From REEB481 sp041170785 (lineage in GTDB: Bacteria > Bacteroidota > Bacteroidia > NS11-12g > UBA955), in the NCBI GenBank assembly GCA_041170785.1, contig JBEDND010000171.1:1-6241 (forward strand): a stretch of 6,241 nucleotides of DNA, given 5' to 3'. A model generated the notes under the pieces. That model did not search any database and was not told the origin of the DNA. It saw nothing but the letters and a program-made list of their open reading frames with translations. Positions 1 to 5,272 of the stretch are shown piece by piece (positions within the stretch are counted from its first letter, which is position 1; every line of letters begins with the position of its first letter). Both the position numbers and the translations under genes were made by a program.

Positions 1-460
1 TGGTGATGACGAGTTGTTGATGCGCGCAATTGCTGCCGCTCATCCCGGATCGGTTGGATTTTGCAGGCATCCTGAAGCTGTGGTGCAAACTGCCGCGGCA
101 ACTGATTTGATGTCATTTTTAATGCAACGACTGCGCTGGGCTTCCAAGGGCAGCATGCAAGGCTTGGCCGTACGCATCTTCCGCAGCGCTTTGGTGTTGT
201 GGTATGCCGGGCTGCTTTGTGTTTTGCCCCTGTTGTTTTTTGAAGGATGGCCTGAGTGCGCACTCATCGCGGGTACCTGGCTGCTTAAACTGGGTGCGGA
301 GTTCTACTTTTTCAGAAGAATCACGCCGTTTTTCAGCATAGGTTTTCACACCGCGGAATTGCTTTCTTTTCAGTTGTTTCAAACAGCGTATCCAGTGTTG
401 ATTGCCCTGACCCGAATCTTGCGGCTCCGTTTCCACTGGAAAGGGCGGGTGTACAGATGA
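1..460 (+). CDS. Membrane glycosyltransferase, family 2 (C-terminal part, 5' truncated)
   Basis: Only the last 152 residues are visible. The reading frame is open from base 2 and the true start lies left of the window. The first visible residues are GDDELL, which fits the acidic (T/G)xDD-type motif carrying the catalytic base of processive GT-A enzymes. The QRLRW at visible residues 42-46 is the Q(Q/R)xRW acceptor/product-binding motif of that family (cellulose, hyaluronan and poly-GlcNAc synthase-like). Three hydrophobic segments follow, at about 62-80, 84-104 and 118-140, and then a basic tail, as expected for an inner-membrane enzyme with a cytosolic catalytic domain. By family knowledge it transfers a sugar from a nucleotide-sugar to a lipid or polysaccharide; the substrate cannot be read from this fragment. 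The TTG and ATG codons near base 14-22 are internal, because the family motif starts before them. No strong terminator follows the TGA at 458-460. Confidence 0.85.
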   Translation, partial: GDDELLMRAIAAAHPGSVGFCRHPEAVVQTAAATDLMSFLMQRLRWASKGSMQGLAVRIFRSALVLWYAGLLCVLPLLFFEGWPECALIAGTWLLKLGAEFYFFRRITPFFSIGFHTAELLSFQLFQTAYPVLIALTRILRLRFHWKGRVYR

Positions 461-467
461 TGCATCT

Positions 468-500
468 TTGATGCTACAGTATTGATTGTATGTACCTTTG
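468..500 (+). promoter_or_regulatory. Bacteroidota-type promoter for the small gene at 505
   Basis: TTG at 468-470 lies 22 bp upstream of TACCTTTG at 493-500, which is a full match to the Bacteroidota -7 box TAnnTTTG. The ATG at 505 begins only 4 bases after the box. The expected transcription start (about 4-6 bases past the box) therefore falls on the start codon, implying a leaderless or almost leaderless mRNA. The -33 element is weak and the spacing is at the long end of the usual range. Confidence 0.55.
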
Positions 501-504
501 AACC

Positions 505-762
505 ATGTACGAGCCGGACGAGCTGGAGCGACAGGTGCTGTCGCGATTGATTTTCCCGGAACACTTCGAATCTCTGTTGGATGAACTGGGCATTCCCGAA
601 AATATCCTGGGCGATATTTTACGTCATTTGCTGCATCATCGATTCGTGGTAGCTGTTCCAGCGGAAGCCGGAGCTGCGGTTTTTTATGATGTCGATGATT
701 TGCGCCTGTACCGTTATCGGCTGAGCCGCAAAGGGTATGACTTTATGCATCCTTCGGCCTGA
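505..762 (+). CDS. Small uncharacterised protein, possibly winged-helix
   Basis: This 85-residue protein is not one I recognise by name. It is soluble, with no signal peptide or membrane segment. Residues about 6-48 look mostly helical, including an ELERQVL segment and a run around FESLLDELGIPENILGDILR that reads like a helix-turn-helix pair. Residues about 49-80 look like a beta hairpin or wing ending in YRLSRKGYDFM. A closing (L)(T/S)xKG strand of this kind is common at the end of winged-helix DNA-binding domains, so a small transcriptional or nucleic-acid-binding role is possible but unproven. The start is supported by the TACCTTTG box just upstream. It lies 44 bp after the glycosyltransferase, and its last 20 bp overlap the 3' end of the convergent methyltransferase gene. 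A non-coding reading is unlikely given the promoter, the composition and the lack of a better frame. Confidence 0.65.
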   Translation: MYEPDELERQVLSRLIFPEHFESLLDELGIPENILGDILRHLLHHRFVVAVPAEAGAAVFYDVDDLRLYRYRLSRKGYDFMHPSA

Positions 763-1504
763 TGGCCTTCACCAGGATGCTGGTGCTCAGGAAAGGAATG
801 TTGGTGGTAGCTCCACGGAACACGTAACGCTGCAGAAATCTTTTCAGCGGACCGTTTTTTAATACATCAAGAGGTGCCGTTACATAAGCGGTATCCTGTA
901 CTACAAATCCATGTTTTTCCAGCAGTTTGACGATGCGTCTTCGGGTGTAGATGCGCGCATTTGCCCAGCGTTCGTGCAGCGGTCGGGGCAACCAGGAAAA
1001 GAAGGGAACGCGGTTCCATGGAAGCAAAGGAAGTTTGGCTCCATGGGTTTCGAAAATCCACCACTTGTTGGGAACACTGAACACAGCCATGCCACCGGGT
1101 TGTAGAGACTTGAAATAGTTTGCTACCGCATCTTCCGTGCGCAAGTGTTCAATCACTTCAAAACTGATCAGCCTGGAGTAATTGCCTGATACCGGCGTCT
1201 GTTCAATGTTGTGCTTCTGAAAGTGACAATTGTCAGCGCTGTATGAAGTTTTCAACTGTTGAAAAACTGCTTCATGTTCGGGAAACAGCTCTACGCCAAG
1301 GCAGGATTTGAAGTCTTGGTGCAGCAACATCAACGAGGCACCATTGCCGCAACCAATTTCCAAGAGCTGAGCTTCGGGATTGCTAAAACCCTTCCAGGCA
1401 CGGGTCAGTTCCACCCTGCGGCGGATAATCAGGTCGTCGGCGTCGGCAGGGCGTCCCAAATAGTGAGCTTCCTTGAATAAATGTTCGGGTACCCGTTCGG
1501 TCAT
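743..1504 (-). CDS. Class I SAM-dependent methyltransferase
   Basis: The protein has 253 residues, a normal length for a Methyltransf_11/23-type enzyme. Motif I, LLEIGCGNG, is at 47-55 and binds SAM. The acidic residue ending strand beta-2 is E72 in GVELFP. FEVIEHL at 115-121 is the typical strand beta-4 motif of this superfamily, and LQPGGMAVFSVPN at 134-146 is the post-motif region. The C-terminal third (about 150-253) is rich in W, P, R and F and probably forms the substrate cap. The family methylates small molecules, lipids, quinones or sugars; which one applies here cannot be decided. Nearby glycosyltransferases make a glycan or glycolipid substrate conceivable. The ATG at 1504 follows a perfect minus-strand TAACTTTG box (1525-1518). 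The TAA stop at 743-745 lies inside the convergent small gene. Confidence 0.88.
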   Translation of the reverse strand: MTERVPEHLFKEAHYLGRPADADDLIIRRRVELTRAWKGFSNPEAQLLEIGCGNGASLMLLHQDFKSCLGVELFPEHEAVFQQLKTSYSADNCHFQKHNIEQTPVSGNYSRLISFEVIEHLRTEDAVANYFKSLQPGGMAVFSVPNKWWIFETHGAKLPLLPWNRVPFFSWLPRPLHERWANARIYTRRRIVKLLEKHGFVVQDTAYVTAPLDVLKNGPLKRFLQRYVFRGATTNIPFLSTSILVKAIRPKDA

Positions 1505-1517
1505 GTAATTCTTTGGG

Positions 1518-1525
1518 CAAAGTTA
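1518..1525 (-). promoter_or_regulatory. -7 promoter box of the methyltransferase gene
   Basis: The minus strand reads TAACTTTG here, a full match to the Bacteroidota TAnnTTTG box, 13 bases before the methyltransferase ATG. The predicted 5' leader is about 8-10 bases. The nearest upstream TTG on this strand (1553-1551) is 25 bp away, longer than usual, so the -33 element is uncertain. Confidence 0.5.
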
Positions 1526-1584
1526 CTTAAGAGTGTGGGCCCGTTAAAACCAAAAACATGATTCGTTGTTTTCCTGAAACAATC

Positions 1585-1615
1585 TTGGGAAATCATCACT
1601 CCCTGATTAGTTTTG
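1585..1615 (+). promoter_or_regulatory. Promoter of citrate synthase
   Basis: TTG at 1585-1587, a 20-bp spacer and TAGTTTTG at 1608-1615 form a good Bacteroidota promoter (TTG-N17..23-TAnnTTTG). The expected transcription start is near 1620, giving a leader of about 26 bases to the ATG at 1647. The leader is A- and C-rich and has no Shine-Dalgarno sequence. Confidence 0.6.
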
Positions 1616-1646
1616 CATAACTCAAACACACGCTGAACATATACTT

Positions 1647-2936
1647 ATGGCCGACAATGCCAAAATCATTCTGGAAGGTAACGAATATGAACTTCCTGTA
1701 TTTACAGGTTCTGAAGGGGAAAAAGCCATTGACATTTCTGACTTGCGCGCCAAAACAGGGTACATCACCTTGGATATCGGATATAAAAATACCGGGGCTA
1801 CCACAAGCGGAATCACTTTCCTGGATGGTGAAGAAGGAATACTGAGGCATCGGGGTTATTCCATTGAAGACCTCGCTGCCAAGGCAAGCTTCCTGGAAGT
1901 GGCATACCTGCTGCTTCACGGTGAACTTCCTACCAGACAGCAATTCGATGAGTTTGAAAGTGCCATTCGTGAGCACACCTTGGTGAACGAAGGCCTGGAG
2001 GGAATGTTTAAGGCGTTTCCAACGGGAAGCCATCCCATGGGACAGCTGAGCAGCATGGTCAGTGCATTGGGTTTGTTCTATCCCAAAAGCCTGAATCCAA
2101 ACAGGCCCGAAGATGCGGTGAACCGCACGGTATTGCGCTTGCTTGCGAAAATGCCGACCATCTGTGCCATGATTTACAAGAAGCGCAGCGGTCATCCCAT
2201 CATCTATCCCAAAAACAACCTCGATTACGTTTCCAATTACCTGAACATGACATTCGCTCAGGTAACCATGGACCACTATCAGCCCGATCCGGTGATTGTG
2301 GATGCCATGAATAAACTCCTCATCCTGCACGCCGACCATGAACAAAATTGCAGCGCCAGCACTGTGCGCATGGTGGGAAGCAGTCAGGCAAACCTGTACA
2401 GCAGTATTGCTGCCGGTATTGCTGCCCTTTGGGGACCATTACATGGCGGCGCCAACCAGGAAGTGCTGGAAATGCTGGAACTGATCCGTCAGGATGGCGG
2501 CGACGTGCAGAAATGGGTGAACAAAGCCAAAGACAAAAACGACAATTTTAGGTTGATGGGCTTCGGTCACCGCGTGTACAAGAATTTTGATCCACGCGCC
2601 AAAATCATCAAGAAAACCTGCGACGATGTGCTGAATAAACTTGGAGTGCATGATCCGGTACTGGAAATTGCCAAGAAGCTGGAAGAAACAGCCCTCACAG
2701 ATCCGTATTTCGTGGAGCGCAAATTGTACCCGAACGTGGATTTCTACTCAGGAATCATCTACCGCGCCATCGGATTCCCCACCGATTTCTTTACCGTGTT
2801 ATTTGCCTTGGGGCGTTTGCCGGGTTGGATCAGTCAGTGGCAGGAAATGCGTCGCGAAAAGCAGCCCATCGCCCGTCCTCGCCAAATCTATACCGGCGCA
2901 GTACCCCGCGAGTTCAAATTCATGCAGGACCGCTGA
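1647..2936 (+). CDS. gltA: Citrate synthase (type II)
   Basis: This enzyme condenses acetyl-CoA and oxaloacetate to citrate plus CoA, the entry step of the TCA cycle, in the cytosol. It has 429 residues, essentially the length of the E. coli enzyme (427). It carries the N-terminal beta-rich extension (about 1-50) that marks type II, usually hexameric, synthases. The catalytic triad is visible: H266 in GPLHGGAN, H308 in GFGHRVYKNFDPRA and D365 in VDFYSG. H231 in the HADHEQNCS motif and the surrounding arginines match the oxaloacetate site. Regulation by NADH is known for type II enzymes of gamma-proteobacteria, but I cannot tell whether it applies here. The gene is a single-gene unit, with its own promoter upstream and a strong terminator 22 bp after the TGA. 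No neighbouring TCA gene is co-transcribed; sucD lies 1.4 kb downstream behind two opposing genes. Confidence 0.97.
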   Translation: MADNAKIILEGNEYELPVFTGSEGEKAIDISDLRAKTGYITLDIGYKNTGATTSGITFLDGEEGILRHRGYSIEDLAAKASFLEVAYLLLHGELPTRQQFDEFESAIREHTLVNEGLEGMFKAFPTGSHPMGQLSSMVSALGLFYPKSLNPNRPEDAVNRTVLRLLAKMPTICAMIYKKRSGHPIIYPKNNLDYVSNYLNMTFAQVTMDHYQPDPVIVDAMNKLLILHADHEQNCSASTVRMVGSSQANLYSSIAAGIAALWGPLHGGANQEVLEMLELIRQDGGDVQKWVNKAKDKNDNFRLMGFGHRVYKNFDPRAKIIKKTCDDVLNKLGVHDPVLEIAKKLEETALTDPYFVERKLYPNVDFYSGIIYRAIGFPTDFFTVLFALGRLPGWISQWQEMRREKQPIARPRQIYTGAVPREFKFMQDR

Positions 2937-2957
2937 TCTGAAAAGAATTGATTGACC

Positions 2958-2986
2958 AAAGCCTCGGAACTCCCGGGGCTTTTTTT
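2958..2986 (+). terminator. Rho-independent terminator after gltA
   Basis: AAAGCCTCGG (2958-2967) pairs with CCGGGGCTTT (2973-2982) as a 10-bp stem with one G-T wobble, closing a 5-base loop AACTC. The T run extends to 2986. On the minus strand the stem is followed only by TTTGG, so it is mainly a plus-strand terminator. The stop codon of the convergent glycosyltransferase lies in the T tract. Confidence 0.85.
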
Positions 2987-3761
2987 ATGAACCAGATTTC
3001 AGTCGAAACGAAAGTGAGCGCAGCAACAGCCATCCATGCCGCAGCAGGGTAGGCCACCATCCGTAATGTGTACGAAGTACCTGAAAACGCTCCTTCCACG
3101 AACTCCTGATGCGCTGCTGAGAGATCCCACCAAGTTCGAATCGCGCCACAGGTTGCGCACAGCGGAAGGCCCTGGGTTGTTGCTGTAAAATGCGGATGAT
3201 CCAGTCAATATCTGCAACCATGCGGTAGGTTTCGTCATATTGCATCGCCAGGTTTCGTTTCACAACCACACTTTGGTGGCAAATATTCATACCATATGCA
3301 AAGGTGTTGGGTCCGATGTCGGTAGGAAGTTTTTTAGGTGTTACCTGACTCATTAATCCAATTTCCCTGCCATCCGGGTCAATAAACATGGTATCTCCAT
3401 AAATGAAATCTGCGCCGGTGGCTGCCGCCTGAAGTACCATGTCCAGCGTATGACCATCATATAATGCGTCGCCGCTGTTCATAAACCAAACATAGGAACC
3501 CCGGGCCATCGCAAGGCCTTTGTTCATCGCGTGGTATAATCCGCGGTCGGGCTCGCTGATCCAATGGTCAATGAGCTTGGATTGGGCGCGTATATAGTCA
3601 AGTGTGCCGTCGGTGCTTCCTCCATCCACCACTATGTATTCCAGATCCTTGCGCTCAGACTGTGCGGCAATGCTACGGAAAGTACGTTCCAATCCAACGC
3701 GGTTGTTGAACACCACGGTGATGATGGAAATCGTTTTGGCGCTATCAGCTGGAGTGTTCAG
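2985..3761 (-). CDS. Family 2 glycosyltransferase, WfgS-like
   Basis: This is a soluble GT-A fold enzyme expected to transfer a sugar from a nucleotide-sugar during surface polysaccharide or glycolipid assembly; donor and acceptor are unknown. Numbering from the proposed start, ISIITVVFNN (11-20) is the first nucleotide-binding strand, VVDGGSTDGT (44-53) holds D46 and D51, SEPDRGLYHAMNKG (69-82) is the signature of the WfgS-like subgroup, NSGD (95-98) is the metal-binding DxD-equivalent region, and ADIDW (183-187) carries the likely catalytic base. No ATG is available: the frame closes at 3822 and contains no ATG, GTG or TTG upstream of 3716. GTG at 3716 would delete half of strand 1, so I prefer CTG at 3761. 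CTG overlaps the TGA of the preceding gene (CTGA), implying translational coupling, and gives 258 residues. ATT at 3731 or GTG at 3716 (243 residues) are alternatives. The function class is secure; the start is not. Confidence 0.85.
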   Translation of the reverse strand: MNTPADSAKTISIITVVFNNRVGLERTFRSIAAQSERKDLEYIVVDGGSTDGTLDYIRAQSKLIDHWISEPDRGLYHAMNKGLAMARGSYVWFMNSGDALYDGHTLDMVLQAAATGADFIYGDTMFIDPDGREIGLMSQVTPKKLPTDIGPNTFAYGMNICHQSVVVKRNLAMQYDETYRMVADIDWIIRILQQQPRAFRCAQPVARFELGGISQQRIRSSWKERFQVLRTHYGWWPTLLRHGWLLLRSLSFRLKSGS

Positions 3762-4237
3762 GATTCCTGATCTTTGGTTTGGATGGCTCGAAGCCCAAAT
3801 TCTTCGCTGAGCACTTTGAAGGTCATTTCTGCATAGTAACCCAAGGCTTCAACGGTTTCCACCACATCGGCCACCTGCAGGTGTTCGGCAAGGCGTTTGT
3901 ATTTCAACAGTACAACCTGCTCATTGGGATTGTAGGTAAACGCCCCATAAAACAAGTTCATGTTCACCGCCAGCAATTCTTCCAGCAGCTCTTCTTTTCT
4001 TTGTTCAGGCATGTAAAACACCGGTACGCTCACCTGAAAAACGCCAAGTTCACCCTCAGGCTTGAAATAATTCCAAGGTGTAAGTTCCTGCTGATCCCAT
4101 ACGTCAAGGTAAATCTCGAAATCATCACGGAATACCAGCCACTGCCCGGGTTCACTGCAACGTACCTCTTCGGGGTTTACCCCTAATTGTTCCAGGGCCA
4201 GTTCAACGGTTTCGGATGCCTGTGTGGTTATGCTCAT
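3758..4237 (-). CDS. YbjN / type III secretion chaperone-like protein
   Basis: This acidic 159-residue protein has an alternating alpha/beta pattern: helix (about 8-19), strands (about 31-47 and 64-75), a long helix PEQRKEELLEELLAVNM (77-93), a strand pair around FYGAFTYNPNEQVVLLKY (96-113), then a C-terminal helix (about 120-150). This order resembles the YbjN / CesT-type peptide-binding chaperone fold found in many Bacteroidota. The assignment rests on pattern and not on catalytic residues, so it is moderate. There is no signal peptide. I place the start at the ATG at 4237. The in-frame TTG at 4246 lies inside the likely -7 box GAACTTTG (4251-4244) and would not be transcribed. It is the first gene of a two-gene minus-strand unit, and its TGA overlaps the probable CTG start of the glycosyltransferase. 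It is divergent from sucD with 88 bp between the starts. Confidence 0.8.
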   Translation of the reverse strand: MSITTQASETVELALEQLGVNPEEVRCSEPGQWLVFRDDFEIYLDVWDQQELTPWNYFKPEGELGVFQVSVPVFYMPEQRKEELLEELLAVNMNLFYGAFTYNPNEQVVLLKYKRLAEHLQVADVVETVEALGYYAEMTFKVLSEEFGLRAIQTKDQES

Positions 4238-4243
4238 GCGTTG

Positions 4244-4251
4244 CAAAGTTC
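4244..4251 (-). promoter_or_regulatory. Probable -7 box of the YbjN-like / glycosyltransferase unit
   Basis: The minus strand reads GAACTTTG, one mismatch from TAnnTTTG, ending 6 bases before the ATG at 4237. The predicted leader is only a few bases. I see no clear TTG at the -33 position (a CTG lies about 23 bp upstream), so this is a tentative call. It matters because it excludes the upstream TTG start. Confidence 0.4.
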
Positions 4252-4278
4252 GGTTTTTTGCTATAGTTCCGGTTCAGA

Positions 4279-4309
4279 TTGTTCCTTAAAAACCTGCGGC
4301 GTAATTTCG
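4279..4309 (+). promoter_or_regulatory. Promoter of sucD
   Basis: TTG at 4279-4281, a 20-bp spacer and TAATTTCG at 4302-4309 (one mismatch to TAnnTTTG) have the same geometry as the gltA promoter. The expected transcription start is near 4314, about 12 bases before the ATG at 4326. Confidence 0.5.
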
Positions 4310-4325
4310 CGACTTCAATAACTCC

Positions 4326-5198
4326 ATGAGTATCCTTGTAAACAAGAATTCCCGCGTCATTGTGCAGGGTTTCACCGGAAACGAAGGCACCTTTCACGCT
4401 ACACAGATGATTGAATATGGCACCCAGGTGGTGGGCGGTGTTACGCCCGGCAAAGGAGGCACTACACACCTCGACCGCCCGGTGTTTAACACGGTTGAAG
4501 AAGCAGTGAAACAAGCAGGTGCCAATGTGAGCATCATCTTCGTTCCACCGGCTTTTGCTGCAGATGCCATCATGGAAGCCGCCGACGCAGGCATTGAAGT
4601 GATTGTGTGCATCACCGAAGGCATTCCGGTGAAAGATATGGTGAAAGCCAAGGCGTATCTGGAAGGAAAAAACAGCCGCCTCATCGGTCCCAACTGCCCG
4701 GGCATCATCACGCCGGGTGAAGCGAAAATCGGCATCATGCCAGGCTTCATCTTCCAGAAAGGAAGTATCGGCGTGGTATCTAAATCCGGAACGCTTACCT
4801 ACGAAGCAGTTGACCAGCTGACCAAGCTGGGTATGGGTCAAAGCACGGCCATTGGCATCGGCGGCGATCCCATCATCGGTACAACCACCAAGGAAGCGGT
4901 TGAATTCTTTATGAATGATCCCGAAACGGAAGGTATCGTGATGATTGGTGAAATCGGAGGCGGTATGGAAGCCGAAGCCGCGCGCTGGATTAAAGAACAT
5001 GGCACCAAGCCGGTGGTGGGTTTCATCGCCGGTCAAACAGCACCTGCCGGTCGCCGTATGGGTCATGCCGGCGCAATCGTGGGCGGTAAAGACGATACTG
5101 CGGAAGCGAAAATGGCCATCATGCGTGAATGTGGCATCCACGTGGTGGAAAGCCCTGCGGAAATTGGCCAGCGCATGAAAGAAGTGCTCGGTCGCTGA
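4326..5198 (+). CDS. sucD: Succinate--CoA ligase (ADP/GDP-forming), alpha subunit
   Basis: This is the alpha subunit of succinyl-CoA synthetase, which converts succinyl-CoA plus NDP and phosphate to succinate plus NTP in the TCA cycle, working with the beta subunit SucC. The protein has 290 residues, the usual length (E. coli 289). Visible motifs are the CoA-binding loop GFTGNEGTFH (15-24), VTPGKGG (39-45), ITEGIP (96-101), GPNCPG (121-126) and VSKSGTL (151-157). The active-site phosphohistidine is H247 in GRRMGHAGAIV, with the power-helix glutamate region at GEIGGGMEAEA (208-218). Nothing is missing. sucC is not in the window, so the subunits are encoded apart at this locus. The gene is a single-gene unit with its own promoter. 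The TGA is directly followed by an in-frame TAG, giving a tandem stop, and then a terminator. It is divergent from the YbjN-like gene. Confidence 0.97.
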   Translation: MSILVNKNSRVIVQGFTGNEGTFHATQMIEYGTQVVGGVTPGKGGTTHLDRPVFNTVEEAVKQAGANVSIIFVPPAFAADAIMEAADAGIEVIVCITEGIPVKDMVKAKAYLEGKNSRLIGPNCPGIITPGEAKIGIMPGFIFQKGSIGVVSKSGTLTYEAVDQLTKLGMGQSTAIGIGGDPIIGTTTKEAVEFFMNDPETEGIVMIGEIGGGMEAEAARWIKEHGTKPVVGFIAGQTAPAGRRMGHAGAIVGGKDDTAEAKMAIMRECGIHVVESPAEIGQRMKEVLGR

Positions 5199-5220
5199 TA
5201 GTTTAAACCTGAAAAACCCC

Positions 5221-5249
5221 AAAGCCGGTACCAGTTGCCGGCTTTTTTT
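5221..5249 (+). terminator. Rho-independent terminator after sucD
   Basis: AAAGCCGGTA (5221-5230) pairs with TGCCGGCTTT (5236-5245) as a 10-bp stem with one G-T wobble, closing a 5-base loop CCAGT, and the T run continues to 5249. It starts 22 bp after the sucD stop. The weak promoter of the next gene partly overlaps it. Confidence 0.85.
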
Positions 5250-5262
5250 ATGCCTTACTTTG
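5235..5262 (+). promoter_or_regulatory. Possible promoter of thiamine pyrophosphokinase
   Basis: TTACTTTG at 5255-5262 differs from TAnnTTTG at one position and lies 10 bases before the ATG at 5273. A TTG 17 bp upstream (5235-5237) sits within the sucD terminator hairpin. The call is weak, but the strong terminator just upstream means the gene probably needs its own promoter. Confidence 0.35.
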
Positions 5263-5272
5263 CAAGCGAAGC

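Noticed and set aside
459..474. Small palindrome/hairpin GCATC-TTT-GATGC after the first glycosyltransferase stop
   Set aside because: The stem is only 5 bp and has no T tract, and it overlaps the putative -33 element of the next gene. It is too weak to call a terminator.
1596..2345. Minus-strand open frame (249 codons) antisense to gltA
   Set aside because: The sense strand is an unambiguous citrate synthase. The antisense product has no recognisable motif and reads as a codon-bias shadow.
3779..4186. Plus-strand frame of 135 codons opposite the YbjN-like gene
   Set aside because: It runs antisense to a gene with a better start, promoter box and operon context, and shows no domain of its own.
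4244..4246. TTG as start of the YbjN-like gene (three residues longer)
   Set aside because: It lies inside the probable -7 promoter box, so it would not be in the transcript; the ATG at 4237 is preferred.
4394..4750. Minus-strand frame rich in M, P, S and A within sucD
   Set aside because: Low-complexity composition and complete overlap with sucD indicate a shadow frame.
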